The notes beneath the pieces are model-generated. The model did no database searches. It had not been told where the DNA came from and saw only the letters and a program-made list of their open reading frames with translations. From Brachycybe producta (lineage: Eukaryota > Arthropoda > Diplopoda > Playtdesmida > Andrognathidae), in the NCBI GenBank assembly GCA_036925085.1, contig JAUPFP010000001.1, positions 7,912,688 through 7,976,687 of the forward strand: a stretch of DNA of 64,000 bases. Reading direction: 5' to 3'. The translations under genes and the position numbers were made by a program. Numbering within the stretch: the first letter of the stretch is position 1; each line of letters starts with the position of its first letter. Below are positions 42,160 to 54,199 of the stretch, piece after piece.

Positions 42160-45100
42160 ATGGCATTGGCTTCCAATTGGCATAGAAACAGGAGAATAAA
42201 GCAGGCTTTGGATGCTTTTGATTTTGAGATTGAACCCTCTTCATCAAACACAATTACAAACAGCACACCTGAACATTCATTTGTCACCAAAACAATCTTA
42301 ACATTTCAATTTTAGACAGTGGGGAGACAACAAATGATGATTTAATGAGTGAAATTTCAACTGATATTAGCAACATAGTTTCTGATATTGATTCAGATGT
42401 TGACATGAATAGTTACTCTGAAAATATATCTGGTACTGTGTGGAACAAAGGCAGTCGGATGTTAAGAGAGGAACTTGCCTCATGGGGAATAACTAACAAT
42501 ATATGCCACGTAGCAGTTAATGGTCTATTGAAGGTTTTGAATGATCATGGCAATCATTAGTCTCCCTCGTGATGCAAGGACTTTATTAGAAACTCAGCTT
42601 GCACAACTGGTTCATACTGCCATTTTGGGCTTAAAAAAGGAATTTTACATTGCCTTATGAAAGCAAAATCGAAAAATATTAGTTCAGTGGGGTTTTTCAT
42701 TGGCGTAGAATCGTGTGCCATTGTCAAGAAGTTCAAATTCCCAGTTTTGGCCAATTATTGGATATATTCCTGAACTGCAAGACCCAATCCCCTTCGTTAT
42801 TGGTCGCTTTTATGGCAATAAAAACCCATTATCCAGCAATGACTTTTTGAAAGACTTTGTTAGAGATGCAAATGAAGTGCTAAACAGTGGTATTAATTTT
42901 GGTGAATCTATTTTACCAGTGAAAATATTAGGTTTTGTTTGTGATGCTCCTGCAAGGTCTTTTATAACAATGGTTAAGGGTCATTCAGGATATTTTGGTT
43001 GTGGCAAATGTGAGCAAGAAGGAGATTATCTTAATGGGCATGTAGCATATTCTGAAACAACATTGTGATTGCGAACAGATGGTAGTTTTCGAATGAGACT
43101 ACAACCTGACCACTACCTTGGAGACCCAATCTTAAAAACAATCCCAAATCTTGGAATTGTCAGTCAATATCCCGTAGAGTATATGCATTTAGTTTGCTTA
43201 GGTGTAATGAAAAAGATGATATTTATGTGGATGATATTTATGTGTGGCTTAGTAGCCGAAAAGTGAATTAAATCAGCACATTGCTTCGTGGATTAAAGTC
43301 TTTCATTTCAACAGATTTTTGTAGAAAACCAAGAAGCTTGCAATATGTCAACACATGGAAAGCAACTGAATTTAGACAGTTTCTGCTTTACACTGGGCCA
43401 GTTGTTCTTGTTTCTGTTTTAAGTCCTGACGTTTATAAGCATTTTCTTGCATTACATGTTGCAATTTCTTTACTGTGTGATGGTAAATTATGCTTAGAAC
43501 AAAATGAATATGCTGGGAATCTTCTGGCTTACTTTTACTTTGTCCAAATGTTAGGTGCTCATGAAAATAATAAAACACCTAACATGAACACCTAAACATG
43601 GTCCCACCAAACAGAACTAATAAATAAAAACCCCAATTATATAAAAATAATAATTTTAAACTTGCAAAAATGCAAGTATCCAAATATACAAAAATAAGAA
43701 AAAATATAAAAACAAGATAAAATTTTACAAAATAGGGGGATTAAAGATAAAGATGTTTAAAGATCAAAAACAGGCTAAATAAGGACAAAAACAAAAAATA
43801 AGATAACATCAACTGAATAGCTGAAAAAGACAAAATTACATGACTGGAAATAATGAAAACATAGCAATGGTCAAAGGACAAATCAGAATAGGTCCCAAAA
43901 TAACCAAAAAAACCATATATCACAAAGACAGAAAAACACAGTAATTAAGGAAAGAAAAATGAAGATTATGATAGATTACAACACATTAGGAAAAAACAAA
44001 AACTTAATGGTCAAAAAAGGACAAAGTAAAGTAGGTGCCGAAAAGAAAATAGAATTGGGTCCTAAGTCTGAATTTTTCAGAAAAATGAAACAAAAAATAG
44101 AAGTTTGAAAAAGAAGTTTTAGACAGTGGGTTTCGAGATTTGTTTGGGAAAGGTTGAGTTTAGTTTTGTGTATCTGTTAACAGGTGGTTTTTGGGAGTTT
44201 CGATTTTTCAAAGTTAGTTGGGTTTTTTGGGAAAGTTAGTTTGAGGAGTTAGTTAATTTTGGGGAAGTTTGTATGTTTTGGGGAAGTTTAGGTTTAGAAA
44301 GTTTGGTCTACATTTGTGAAGTTGGTGAAGTGCCTGGAGAAATTGTTTTTAGGAAGTGTTTTTTCAAGTTTTGGAGTGTGAAGTGCCTGGAGAGCCATTG
44401 TTGGAAGACAGGAAGGAACTAAAAACAGTAAGACCACTTTAATCCATTTTTAAAACGGCCTTACTCGTTGCACAGCTCTTACCCTTGTTTTATATATACC
44501 ATTTATTACACACCTATTTTTATCAAAAAGAAAAACTTATTTATTTTAACCTAACCATTTTGTACTCTAGAATATTTGATAAATAAAAATCCATTTTGTT
44601 AAAAAAAAAATATATATATTTTCGGCCCGATTCGTCATTGAAGCCTTTACTGGCTTAGAGAACCTGGTTTCATTCATCTCTGTCCCTTAAAAACAAAACA
44701 AAAAAGGGGCGGGTAACACAAACATTTAAATCACTCTATGGTAGGGAAAATATTTCTTACAATGTTCATTGTTACATTTAGCTGCAAATGTTGTGAACTT
44801 TAAAAGACCTCTCAATGTGTTTAGTGCTTTCCCTTTTGAAACTTTCATGCAAGTTTTGAAAAAGATGATTCGGAAATCAGAAAAACCTCTTGAGCAGCTA
44901 AGCCGGAGGCTAACAGAAAAGAAAAAAGTACAATTATTTAGTGTTAACAAGACAAGTAAAAGCAACAATATTTGCTTTTTATCTGAGTACTCGAGTGGTC
45001 CTCTACTGCCAGGCCTATCTGATCCACAATTTAAAAAAGCTTCCTTTAAAGACTTCAGTGTGTCGCTGTCTGAAGGAGAAAACTGCTGCATGTTTGTAAA

Positions 45101-45209
45101 TGGCAATATTATTTGCTTGGAAAATATTGCAAAAAATAAAAAAGAAGGTAAACAATATTTTATTGGAAGGAAATTTGTGCACCTAGATGATTTTTATAAC
45201 TATCAATGA
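42160..45209 (+). pseudogene. tnp2-like (CACTA/EnSpm-like) transposase, decayed
   Basis: Pieces appear in the family's order: MALASNWHRNRRIKQALDAF (start, 42160); LREELASWGITNNICHVAVN; SRSSNSQFWPIIGYIPELQD; KILGFVCDAPARSFITMVKG with HSGYFGCGKCEQEGDYLNG, a Cys-rich finger; GIVSQYPVEYMHLVCLGVMK, the D/E-x-MHL-x-LG core motif; TEFRQFLLYTGPVVLVSVL; then, after an inserted segment, FSAFPFETFMQVLKKMIRK and the C-terminal NIICLENIAKNKKEGKQYF. Known family: tnp2-type DDE transposases of CACTA elements and their animal relatives. Several stop codons and frame changes plus a ~1.1-kb insertion make it inactive. A DUF4806 gene follows 0.25 kb downstream on the same strand. Confidence 0.7.
43560..44725. 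other. Insertion of ~1.1 kb inside the transposase
   Basis: The transposase reading is lost after YFYFVQML near 43555 and regained near 44725 (YGRE, then SYNVH). The insert starts with an 8-bp inverted pair, GTTAGGTG...CACCTAAC (43550-43583), then purine-rich low-complexity sequence. Near its end lie AATAAAAATCC (44582) and a segment like an LTR tail (CCCGATTCGTCATTGAAGCC). No coding frame. Class undetermined; a solo LTR is possible. Confidence 0.45.
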
Positions 45210-45449
45210 GGCTAGTGTACTTTCAGAGTTAAAATGTTGGCCATGTACAATTCTAAATAAAAAATGCCTAAAATTTCCATTTAAACAATCATTTGTTGTT
45301 ATCCCAATTTTGCACACAAGAGCATAACTTACATACTACTACCACGTACACACCTCACCCTCAAACCATCCTCCCAAAAGTCAGACATATCTATACATGT
45401 ATATCCACACAAAAATATATGCTGTGCTCAACAATGTAATCTGAGGTAT

Positions 45450-46830
45450 AAAATGTTACTTTTCAAATATGTTTTTTGTATAGTAAACTTTGTGGAACAT
45501 TCTGAAGTAGAAGTTGTTCCTGAAAAATGGTTGACATCTGATGGGAATTGTTTTTGGTCTAATTTGAAGTCCATGTCTAGTATTAAGGCATTAATAAAAA
45601 AGAATGCACCTGTCGAGACCGCATGGAAAAAATTTAAAGCACGCATAATGGGAAAAAATGGTAAGGATATTTCACATCTTTATGTACCAAATACATACAA
45701 GACATTATGCGGTTTCTAAATATTAGACAGCTACAATGATGCCCGTGGACATCTAAAAAATGCTGAGGCAACATCGGACTTAAATACAGATAACGAGCAA
45801 GGCCGTAGAATGAGAAAAAAGTACAGAAAAAATGTTGAAGAGTCTGATTTTCGAAATGAATCAGAAAGTGATTCGTCATGCACTACTGTTGAACCCCACC
45901 ACCACCAAAAAAATGTGTCTTTCATCACCCACAAGCACACAAAGTTCAACCATGGAAGGTATGGCACTGCAATATTAAGTTCTTTTCACTTTTATTGACT
46001 GAATAACGTGTTTTATAAACTAGTATGTATGTCATGATTATGTTTAAAATTAGATAAAATAAAAATCATTTTTTGGTTTTAGGTACAATTCGCCAAATAT
46101 TAACAATTGTACAACATATGAAAGTAGTGCAACATCAACATGGAGAACTTTTGGCCACACTGATTGCAGATAAAGAGGCATCATTGCCTGATTCTGAAAA
46201 AAGTAAATTTGCCAGACCTTCCCTTCACCACAGACAATGAATTGGCTTCATTTGAAGTAAAGTGCAGAGAAGAAGAAAATTTTAAAAAGCAAATGGCATG
46301 TATAATAAGCATATGCCTATTTATCTCGAATTGACTCTTGTGCCAATAAATCTATCTCTTATAGGTTCAGGTTTTAAGTCAAATCGGCGGAATGGATGTA
46401 AAAGACAATGTTTCGTTTCTTTGAAAAACGTTAACAGACAAACTAGCAATGGAATACAGTTGGCTTGGTGCGAAGGGAAAGAAGAGTTTTTCGTCGTTAG
46501 AATTGTCTAGAGTTATATTTGGTATGATAAGTTATTACAAAATAAATGCACACTAGTGTTAATTTTGAATTTTTAGATGCTATAACAGGAAATAATTCAT
46601 CAGCAAAGGCGACACAACGTGAGGTGGAGATGTGCATAATGGGATGGCTTAGTCATGCCAAAGAACGATATACAAAATCAAGATAAACTTTGGTGAAAAA
46701 TTTCAATTCTAATAAACTTCATAAACTCATTTCATTTCAGTGAACATTTTAATTCCAGGAAACGTGCTTCCAATGAAGAATATCCTGATGAAAGCACAAA
46801 CATTGAATTTGACACAAATTTTGTGTAATT
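45450..46830 (+). pseudogene. Second DUF4806-type gene, behind the transposase
   Basis: The modules match the first copy in order. VVPEKWLTSDGNCFWSNLKS, then ETAWKKFKARIM; SYNDARGHLKNAEATSDLNT and a basic RRMRKKYRK; a coiled region TIRQILTIVQHMKVVQHQHG; the DUF4806 domain VLSQIGGMDVKDN ... DKLAMEYSWLGAKGKKSFSS; VEMCIMGWLSHAKERYTK; and perhaps a last exon ending EFDTNFV at 46829. Exon borders with AG acceptors are visible near 46082 and 46365. At least one in-frame stop lies in the domain. It follows the tnp2-like transposase on the same strand, which ties DUF4806 to that transposon. Confidence 0.6.
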
Positions 46831-47138
46831 CATTGGGTTTCTTTTTTCGACTTTTTTTAAAATATATACTCATTTTTTAACAAAACAATTTTTTTCTTAT
46901 ATTTTAAAAAAATTTGCATTTTCAAACTATTGTTTTACACTGATTATTTATTGAGTGTCAACAATGAAAAAGCTCCATATTGGTGTTTGAAAGTTCCCAA
47001 TTTGGTGGTATTTTGTGCTTCTTAATTGTCATAACAGTCAATCTTATTTTACAGATTTACGTAGCATTTAAATTACATTAAACATGGCTACATTTAATTT
47101 AATACATATCATGTTATATTTTAATACTAGTGGGGTAA
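46831..47138. other. AT-rich stretch
   Basis: No gene seen. Confidence 0.35.
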
Positions 47139-47440
47139 CCCGTCATAAATGACGGGAGCGAAATTCACAGGCAATTGTGCGCATGCTCGTCGTTTTTTCC
47201 TTTTTTTACTCCTTTCATTTCAATTTCAGTCACCCCCTCCCTCTTTTCTCTCTCTCTCCCCTTCTACACTTTCCAACCTTTTCCCCTCACCCCCTCCCAC
47301 TTTCCTCTCTCTCTCCCCCTTCTACACTTTCCAAAGGAAGAGTTCAACATATAGTTAGTTGACTTTGAGAAAAAAAACGGTTCATTTATTCAAATTTATA
47401 TAAATTCCGACGTGCTTCAATGGTTTTTGTTACTCCACAC
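47139..47440 (+). repeat. Dispersed repeat with CCCGTCATAAATGACGGG hairpin, copy 2
   Basis: Same order as at 1206-1740: palindrome (about 47140-47157), AAATTCACAGGCAATTGTG, pyrimidine-rich tract (47195-47335), then GGTTCATTTATTCAAATTTA and CCGACGTGCTTCAA. It lacks most of the MITE that sits in copy 1. Confidence 0.6.
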
Positions 47441-47699
47441 ACACACACACACAGACCTGGGATATTATATATATAATAATTGCTGCATGCAATTAATGTG
47501 GTTTAAAATATAAATGTCACTCGACCATTGATGATTGTTGCTCGTAAAAATACCTAAATATAATTTTAAAAAACCAGAAAAAATTCAGCACGGTTCACTG
47601 TGGTTTACTTGTGTGCGTTTTTACAAACCTTTTTATGAATTTTTTTTTTCCATATAAGTGCGTTTTTAGGTAGTTTGAAGTATTTTTTTTTTAAAATAG

Positions 47700-48520
47700 A
47701 AACATGTGTTTCTATTTTTTAAAAAAATATACCTTGTACACACGTGTGTACAATTTGTCAGCAAACACAGCAAAATTACAAACACACATCTGGAGTTTTT
47801 ATATAACACAATACAGTGGCAACAAAACTGTAGAATGTGTGAAAATACTTTCTGAAGAAGAAGAAAAAATTGTCCGGGGAAATCCCTTAAAATTGAAAAC
47901 TTTTTTAGTAGCAGATAGATGTTAGTAAAGCAGCAAAACTATGTGTTTGGGAAAAAGAAACAAATCAAATTATTTGAAATCGGTGAAATATATCAGCTAT
48001 CTGGGTTAACGGTTCAGCAGTTTAATGATGATAAGTTTTTTGCACAACTAAAAATACAGTTGTGTCTAAAATTGAAAGTTCTGCTTTTGATGATATTCGG
48101 GCAGAAAATGTCGAATTAATAGAAAAAGCCCCAGTTGAATTTAATGGGAAAATCATCTGTGTGAAAAATATGTCGTATAGACGCTGTGTGAACCCAAAAT
48201 GCAAAAAGGCAGTAACGATAGCAGCTGAAATGCTTGTTACAGTGTACTTGCACATCTTGCAAGACGAAAATGTTGCGGTCCAATTTGGACCGAAAAAGAA
48301 ACGAAAGAACGAGTAACATATTCATGCTTCACATCTCCATTGGAAACCTTCGTTTCGACTCAAGTTCTTGGACCTAGTGTCCCATTGAAAATAGAGGATA
48401 ATGATGATTTAGAAATGATTGTATCAACAAAGGAAATTCTTCATTTCTGTGTTAATCATTCAAACAACACTGTATCAAAAATCAGTGACATTTGAAGTCA
48501 CATTTGTTTTATTTCCAGTA
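47700..48520 (+). pseudogene. OB-fold / RPA-like protein remnant
   Basis: Pieces in three frames read LFEIGEIYQLSGLTVQQFND and then VSKIESSAFDDIRAENVELI, KIICVKNMSYRRCVNPKCKK and a C-x2-C type zinc element. The layout (I/V-x-G-x-x-Y-x-L-x-x-L-x-V-x-x-F, then a Cys-rich ribbon) resembles the DNA-binding OB-fold plus zinc ribbon of replication protein A-like proteins that recur in cnidarian and arthropod repeats. Role by analogy: single-stranded DNA binding. Frame changes make it a broken copy. The call rests on pattern only. Confidence 0.4.
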
Positions 48521-48524
48521 GAAA

Positions 48525-50430
48525 AAGTAAGTAAAATATCCACTATTTTTAATATATGCACATCAGCAATATTTCAATTGCATTACATTGAAAAATTACT
48601 GTTTTTTAACTTTTGTATTTATTTAATTATAGGTGAAACCATTTTTATTCCAAAAAAATGTTCAACCTTTGAAAACTTCATTTTTATTTTTTTCTCTCAA
48701 GTAAACCAATTATTCAATTTTTAAACATCTTAACTTATTAATACTGTTTATTGTTTCTGTTTTTTAGGTGGCACCAAATATTTCATTGTTAAATGTTTAA
48801 AAGCTTTTTTAATAACCACTTTGGTTTTTTGTTAATTTGTTTTTGATAAATAACATCATTTGTAAAAAGAACTGATACACTTTGAAAAATACTTTTATTT
48901 TTTTTGTATCACCAACTTTTTTAAATAAATTAGTTTTATTTCATTTTTGTATTACTTTTTTTTTACTAAGTTCCAGTTCAAATATTTCTTTATATATTTT
49001 GATTATTTTGAATATTTAATAAAAATATAAGAAATCTAAAAAATATTTTTGTTTATAGATAACAACAATTTTGAATTTCTTGCACACATGTATATTTGTA
49101 TGTGCATGCATGCACACATGCAGTTACATGTATGCTCATCACACAAATCACGTCAAGGTATTTTGTCAAGTGACTTCTTTAAGAATAACTTTATAATAAA
49201 TTAATATCATCATTTATTTTATTTACTTAAAATTATCATATGAAAGCAATTGAGGTCCATAGGGTTCCTTGAATCCCTTGTTATGAATGTTTTTTTCTTC
49301 TTATAAGTGCGTATTCAGGGGCTTATAAATGCGCGATTTTGAAATATTTTTTTAAAAAATAGAAACACGTACCAATTGTTGTCCTTCTATTACTAGATTA
49401 GCATATATTTAAAGTGCACTTTAAACTATCAAAATTGGACAACTTTCAATATGAAAAATAAATAAAGTGCCGCAAATATGTATTTTAAAAATTAACGTTT
49501 TTTTAACATTGGTTCTATGGGCTCGAAGTAATTTTGCGATGTAGATCCTTGTTGTTTTGAGCAGACGACAACGAGACAAATGAGTGTTCTTATATGGTGT
49601 TACTAAAACTGAAGAAATCGCATCACAATCGCTCAATTAAAATACAGTAAAGCGCAAAATGCAATAAAAAGTATTGTTCTTCACGTGCTCCATTTATATA
49701 ATTTTTGAAAAGGTCCTTCTATTTTTAAACAAGGTTCAAAGTCGTTCGTTTTTTAACCCCATGTTAAATCACATTGGCCCCAAAACCGTCCCACAAACAT
49801 TTGAAAAAAACTCGATTTGAAAAAAAAACGATTTAAAAGAACAACAAAATAATTAGCACATATATTCATGTATTGGCTTCAAGATGTTTCCTTTTTATAA
49901 AGTTTGAAAAGGTCCTATGTTTTAGAAACGTTTAAAATCGTACGTTTTTTAACTCCATGTTAAGTCCCATAGGACGAAAAAAACCGTCACCCAAACATTT
50001 GAAGAACTCCCATTAAAAACGACTTAGAACATTCACATAAAAATTAGCACGTGCATTAATCTACTGGCTTCACCATGTTTTCTTTTTATACGATTAGCAC
50101 GCGAAATTATTTTTCTATTAATTATTATGTGACTTCGAACCGGGAGAAAAAACGTTAAAAAACCGTTTTTCAATCAACAACGATCACAGCGCCTACATTT
50201 GGAGAAATTTTGAAATAAACGCTATATCTTTTTTCTTAACAGAAACTTGAAAGAGTTTTAGAAACTAGAAGAATAGCTCAATCATGGGGATTATCGTCTA
50301 AAATAAGCTATTTATAACAGTTGAAAATGGCAAAATTTTTAGCAGCCTAATTTAAAACATTACCAGCACTTAAGTGATTAGGTACCATTCTATAGTTTAT
50401 ATATTTGTAATGAACATTCAGTGTGCCAAC
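48525..50430. other. AT-rich stretch with foldback arm and degenerate repeats
   Basis: 49290-49560 matches one arm of the foldback family at 4462-5033 (GATTAGCATATATTTAAAG, AATTGGACAACTTTCAATAT, AACATTGGTTCTATGGGCTC). 49725-50000 contains two ~180-bp degenerate copies of a CGTTCGTTTTTTAACCCCAT unit (near 49743 and 49940). No gene. Confidence 0.5.
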
Positions 50431-50765
50431 ATCCATGAGATATTTTTGCAGACATCCATTGGTATTAAACATGGACCTTTACAGGCCATCTTTTGAGGAC
50501 ATCCACTAAACACTTTTTGTGGCTGTCCATTGTCCGCCGGACACATTTTCCGGCCGTCCGCCGGACATCAACTATGAAAATTCACTGGACATCCACTGCA
50601 CCACTTTTATGGATGTCCTCTGGATGTCTTTGTTGGATGTCAACAGTACCTCCACAAGTGGGACATTTGGGACATGTTTTTTGGATATTCATGGATATCC
50701 TAAGGATGTTACTAGTGGACATGAATGACATACTGCAGACGTCCCAGGAATGTCACTGTGCTGTG
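50430..50765. repeat. Degenerate GGACATCCA repeat
   Basis: GGACATCCA-type words and their inverse TGGATGTCC recur more than ten times in about 330 bp, in both orientations and at irregular spacing. A GTCCGCCGGAC palindrome lies at the centre (50527-50570). The open frame across it (50493-50792) is Trp/His/Thr-rich only because of the repeat, so I do not call it a gene. Confidence 0.6.
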
Positions 50766-51419
50766 TGGGTAATTCCTATAAAGGCTACATAACCATAAAT
50801 CAAGGTGCAATAAAAGAAAAAAATTGAGAGACTTCTAGTAGATATTGTTCAGTTGTTAGTGTAACACAGAAGACCAGCTTTTTAATAGTTTTTAAGTGTT
50901 TTTTAATATTGTTCTAGTTTTTAATCTAGTGTGTGTGTGTGTTTTTGTGTACTTTATATGAATATATATGAAAAAAGTGAAAGTTGGACGTTGCTACATG
51001 GAAATACTATAAGAGGCAATCATCAAAAAGTAAGATGTTTCATATTGTTTACATATACGAGCTTGTATATCCCTTTTTACAAAAAAGTGTCTGCAAGAAG
51101 AAAAATGTGCCCCACAATTTTGTTGTCTTGGATTTTTTTCATAAAAGGTCCCGTTTCAAAGTTATACAAAGAAATATTTGCGTTTTTTTGCCAAAAAAAA
51201 AAAGAATACATCAAAAACAGGACATTTTTTTTAAAAAAAAAAGACGTTTCTGTCTTGCAGCCTGTAATTTTTCGCCATTTTCTGATAAATATTCACATAT
51301 TCCATTACTCGTGACAAATTACATACATTTATATAGAACACCTTCATAGAAATACATAAACGAAACTTTTTTAAAAACTGACCTAACCTTGTAAGTAGTT
51401 TCTTCTGTTTTGTATGTTA

Positions 51420-52085
51420 CATTTTGTTATATGCAAAAGTTGGCATGCAGGGGGTGCATGCCACCTAAAAAGGGAAAGACAGAAAGATAGAAATATAGAA
51501 AGATAAGAGAGAAAGGATATAGAGAAAAAGAGACAGTGGGAGAGAGCTAAAAAACTAAAGGCTGCCACAAGTGCCACATGTTCCAGTAAACCTGTCAGGT
51601 ATAACTGTGCAGTTCGACCAGAGCATGTAGGTAATAAAACTGCACTGTTTTGACCTGCATGGGTGACCGGAACATGTGTAACCACATGGCTAGCATCAGT
51701 TAAGGTGCCAGGCCATCACAGATGAACATGTGCCGCAGTCAGCCTTAAGAAGTATTCGTGCAACAATAATTACAATATAACATTGTGGAGTATGCTTGTT
51801 ATTTTCTCATTAAGTTCTGCACGAAAGTAATGAGAGCATAATGCACCACATGCAGAATTACAAAAAATGACGGTACAATGGCATCCCATCTGGCACCTTG
51901 TTCTTTAATGCAAGGTGGTACATCATGGTGGTGACATCACTTTAACATCATTTTCTGAAATTATGTATGCTCTGCATTACCTGCATGATGGCAATGAGAG
52001 CATTATATAGGTGCGGTACGTGGTGGCACTGCACGTCCCCTATAAAGAAATCCTGGACCTGCTCTGATTAGTAGGATCAGCAGCT
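51420..52085. other. Non-coding with polypurine run
   Basis: A (AGAAAGATA)n-like purine run lies at 51475-51545, then AT-balanced sequence without a frame. CCCCTATAAAGAAA at 52037 could be a TATA box for the frame set that follows. Confidence 0.3.
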
Positions 52086-53162
52086 ATGAGAAAAGCATGG
52101 AATGCCAAAAAAGAACGGGGAAAAAAATTAAAGAATCCCAAGAAGCACAAGCCCGAGGAGCTCGAGGAGTCCGAGAAGCACAAGAAGTTCGCTATGGTGA
52201 AACGTCACTCAGTAAAGATGACTGCTATTTTAGCCGGTGGTTATAATTTTATATAAATAAAACCAGTTTTTAGTACAAGAAGCTAGTACTTCAAGTGATA
52301 TGGGTTATTTTTATGACCCTGAATTAACCGAGACTGATGTAAACCTCAATTTGGGAGATTTTGTTGAGGGTACTGAAAGTCAATATATTACACCTCCTTA
52401 TGAAGAATCTCAACATGAATCATCAATTACAGCCAACATTGACAACACACCTGCAATACAAAGTTCTTCAACAAATCCCATTGTAACATCTTTACTAATT
52501 GGTCAACACATTTATAGTATTATAATCATGTGTTGGACCACAAAAACCAATTAATGATTGTTACAAAATAACCCTTTACCAGATCCTGGCACACCAGGCA
52601 CAGTGAAAAGTGCCATTGCAACTTGCCATACATGTGGAGAACATTTTTACAGCCATGAGAAAATCTTGCATCATTTTAAAAATCATGACTGGTGAAATCG
52701 AAACTCCTGAACATGAAAAAGAGCAACACAAACAACAGCAGGAATATTGATTATTGAATATTGATTATTGATTTTTTTCTTTTGCAATGATGAGAATAAA
52801 AAGCAAGAATGCCATACGAACCCAGTACAAGCAAACAATACAGTTTCAGACGCGCACAAGTGGCATTCAACCAGCACGACTGAATTATGCCAATCAGCCA
52901 GACACAACTGCAAATAAAAAGTTTCGATGTGCATTTAACTTCAGGGGGGTTTTCTACAAACGGCGAACTCAATTCGAACGGCTGAGGAATACTGTTGAAG
53001 AATAATACGTCCCAAGTATGGAAGTAGATTGGGTGGCAAAATCCCACAGCGAGAATCACACTTATGAGGCAGTGGCAGATCCAAAAGGAATATATAATCC
53101 ACCAGAACTCGGAGCATCCCAGGCCACTGAACCAATAGAAGAAATTAAATGTTCAGAGTAGG
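52086..53162 (+). pseudogene. Unrecognised frame set with a C2H2 finger
   Basis: First frame from ATG 52086: MRKAWNAKKERGKKLKNPKK, a lysine-rich start. Next, 52300-52551: MGYFYDPELTETDVNLNLGD, acidic and Ser/Thr-rich. Then a C2H2 zinc finger, CHTCGEHFYSHEKILHHFKNH, near 52624-52686. Further frames 52787-53002 (RTQYKQTIQFQTRTSGIQPA) and 53019-53162 (MEVDWVAKSHSENHTYEAVA). AG acceptors precede some pieces (52270, about 52825), so they may be exons of one gene, or a decayed repeat. I recognise no family. The order basic, acidic, finger suggests a DNA-binding protein. Confidence 0.35.
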
Positions 53163-53650
53163 ACTAGGACTTGGAAATAATATTGGGAAAAAATGTCCTC
53201 GGGAAAATTGACAAAAAAACACAATAAGCTTGGTTGCTGGTGCCAAAAGTAGTTACTTATGCTTGTTGCTTTTCAACTTGAATATATACCATGTATGAAA
53301 CCGAAAATAAAATGAGATTTGTTCAACAGACCAGTCTTCAAATGTATTTTCTTGGTGCTGTAATACCCTGTATTTCCCCCTTTTGCCACTATCATAGCCT
53401 TGAGGTCTCTTGGACCCAAGTGACGTACTTCCGTCTCTTCCCTCACTCTTTGAAACCCCAATCATAGCTGGGTTCCAGCATCGGCGGATGGATACCCATC
53501 GCAGGTTAATAGGAAAAGGTATGTCTTCCTATGAGAAGCTCTACATAGCAAGTACAATTTGCTAAAAAAACTAGACAAGTTTTAAAAATATTGTAACAGG
53601 TTTAATATTTTTGTATGTATGTCTAGTTTTACAGTATTTGCAAACAGATG
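53163..53650. other. Fragment related to the 14349 LTR-like repeat (fossil)
   Basis: 53357-53505 holds TAATACCCTGTATTTC and CATCGGCGGATGGATACCC, both found in 14349-14410 in the same order but with ~70 bp of other sequence between. Too short and broken for a family call. Confidence 0.4.
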
Positions 53651-53658
53651 GTCTAGAT

Positions 53659-53922
53659 CAAGCATGTCAAACTCGCGGCCCACAACGAATATCTTTGCAG
53701 ACCAGCCAATATAACAAACAGTATGCAACAAAAGTTTTAATAAAAATTTCGTTAGGAAGAAAACATTAATTTTACTGTTGTCCTTGTTCTTTTTAATATT
53801 GGTACTTTTCGAAATAAACCTACGTTTCTATACAAATTGAAATTTTTCGTTTTTTTGCGGCCCACATAAACTTTGACCTTGTTTATTTGGCCCGTGTTAG
53901 TCTTTTGAGTTTGACATGCTTG
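53659..53922. mobile_element. hAT-type TIR element, 264 bp
   Basis: It starts CAAGCATGTCAAACTCGCGGCCC and ends GGCCCGTGTTAGTCTTTTGAGTTTGACATGCTTG read on the same strand, giving near-inverse termini. These CATGTCAAACTC...GGCC termini are typical of ZBED/zf-MYM-like hAT elements in many animals. I see no clean 8-bp duplication. A hAT transposase tail lies 1 kb further on. Confidence 0.6.
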
Positions 53923-54199
53923 GGCAAGTTGGGCTAGATTATAACATGGCATGGAAAGTAACTGAAAAGTTATCTAACGAAATAAATTAGCTATCAGAAA
54001 ACTGTGACGATATTATGAAGTATTTAAATTTGTAGAAGTTATGGACAACAAAAGCGAACACTTACAAAATGTCGTAATCAAAACAACTTTCCCTGAAAAA
54101 AAGAAAATGCCTTAAAAAGAACGACAAGTGAGTTATCTGAAGATTTCGAGTTTGAGCAAAGGTTTAGATTAGAGTACACGTTTTTAAGTCTTTGATAAA

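Noticed and set aside
50493-50792. 99-codon Trp/Thr/His-rich frame
   Set aside because: It is a reading of the GGACATCCA repeat and has no independent support.
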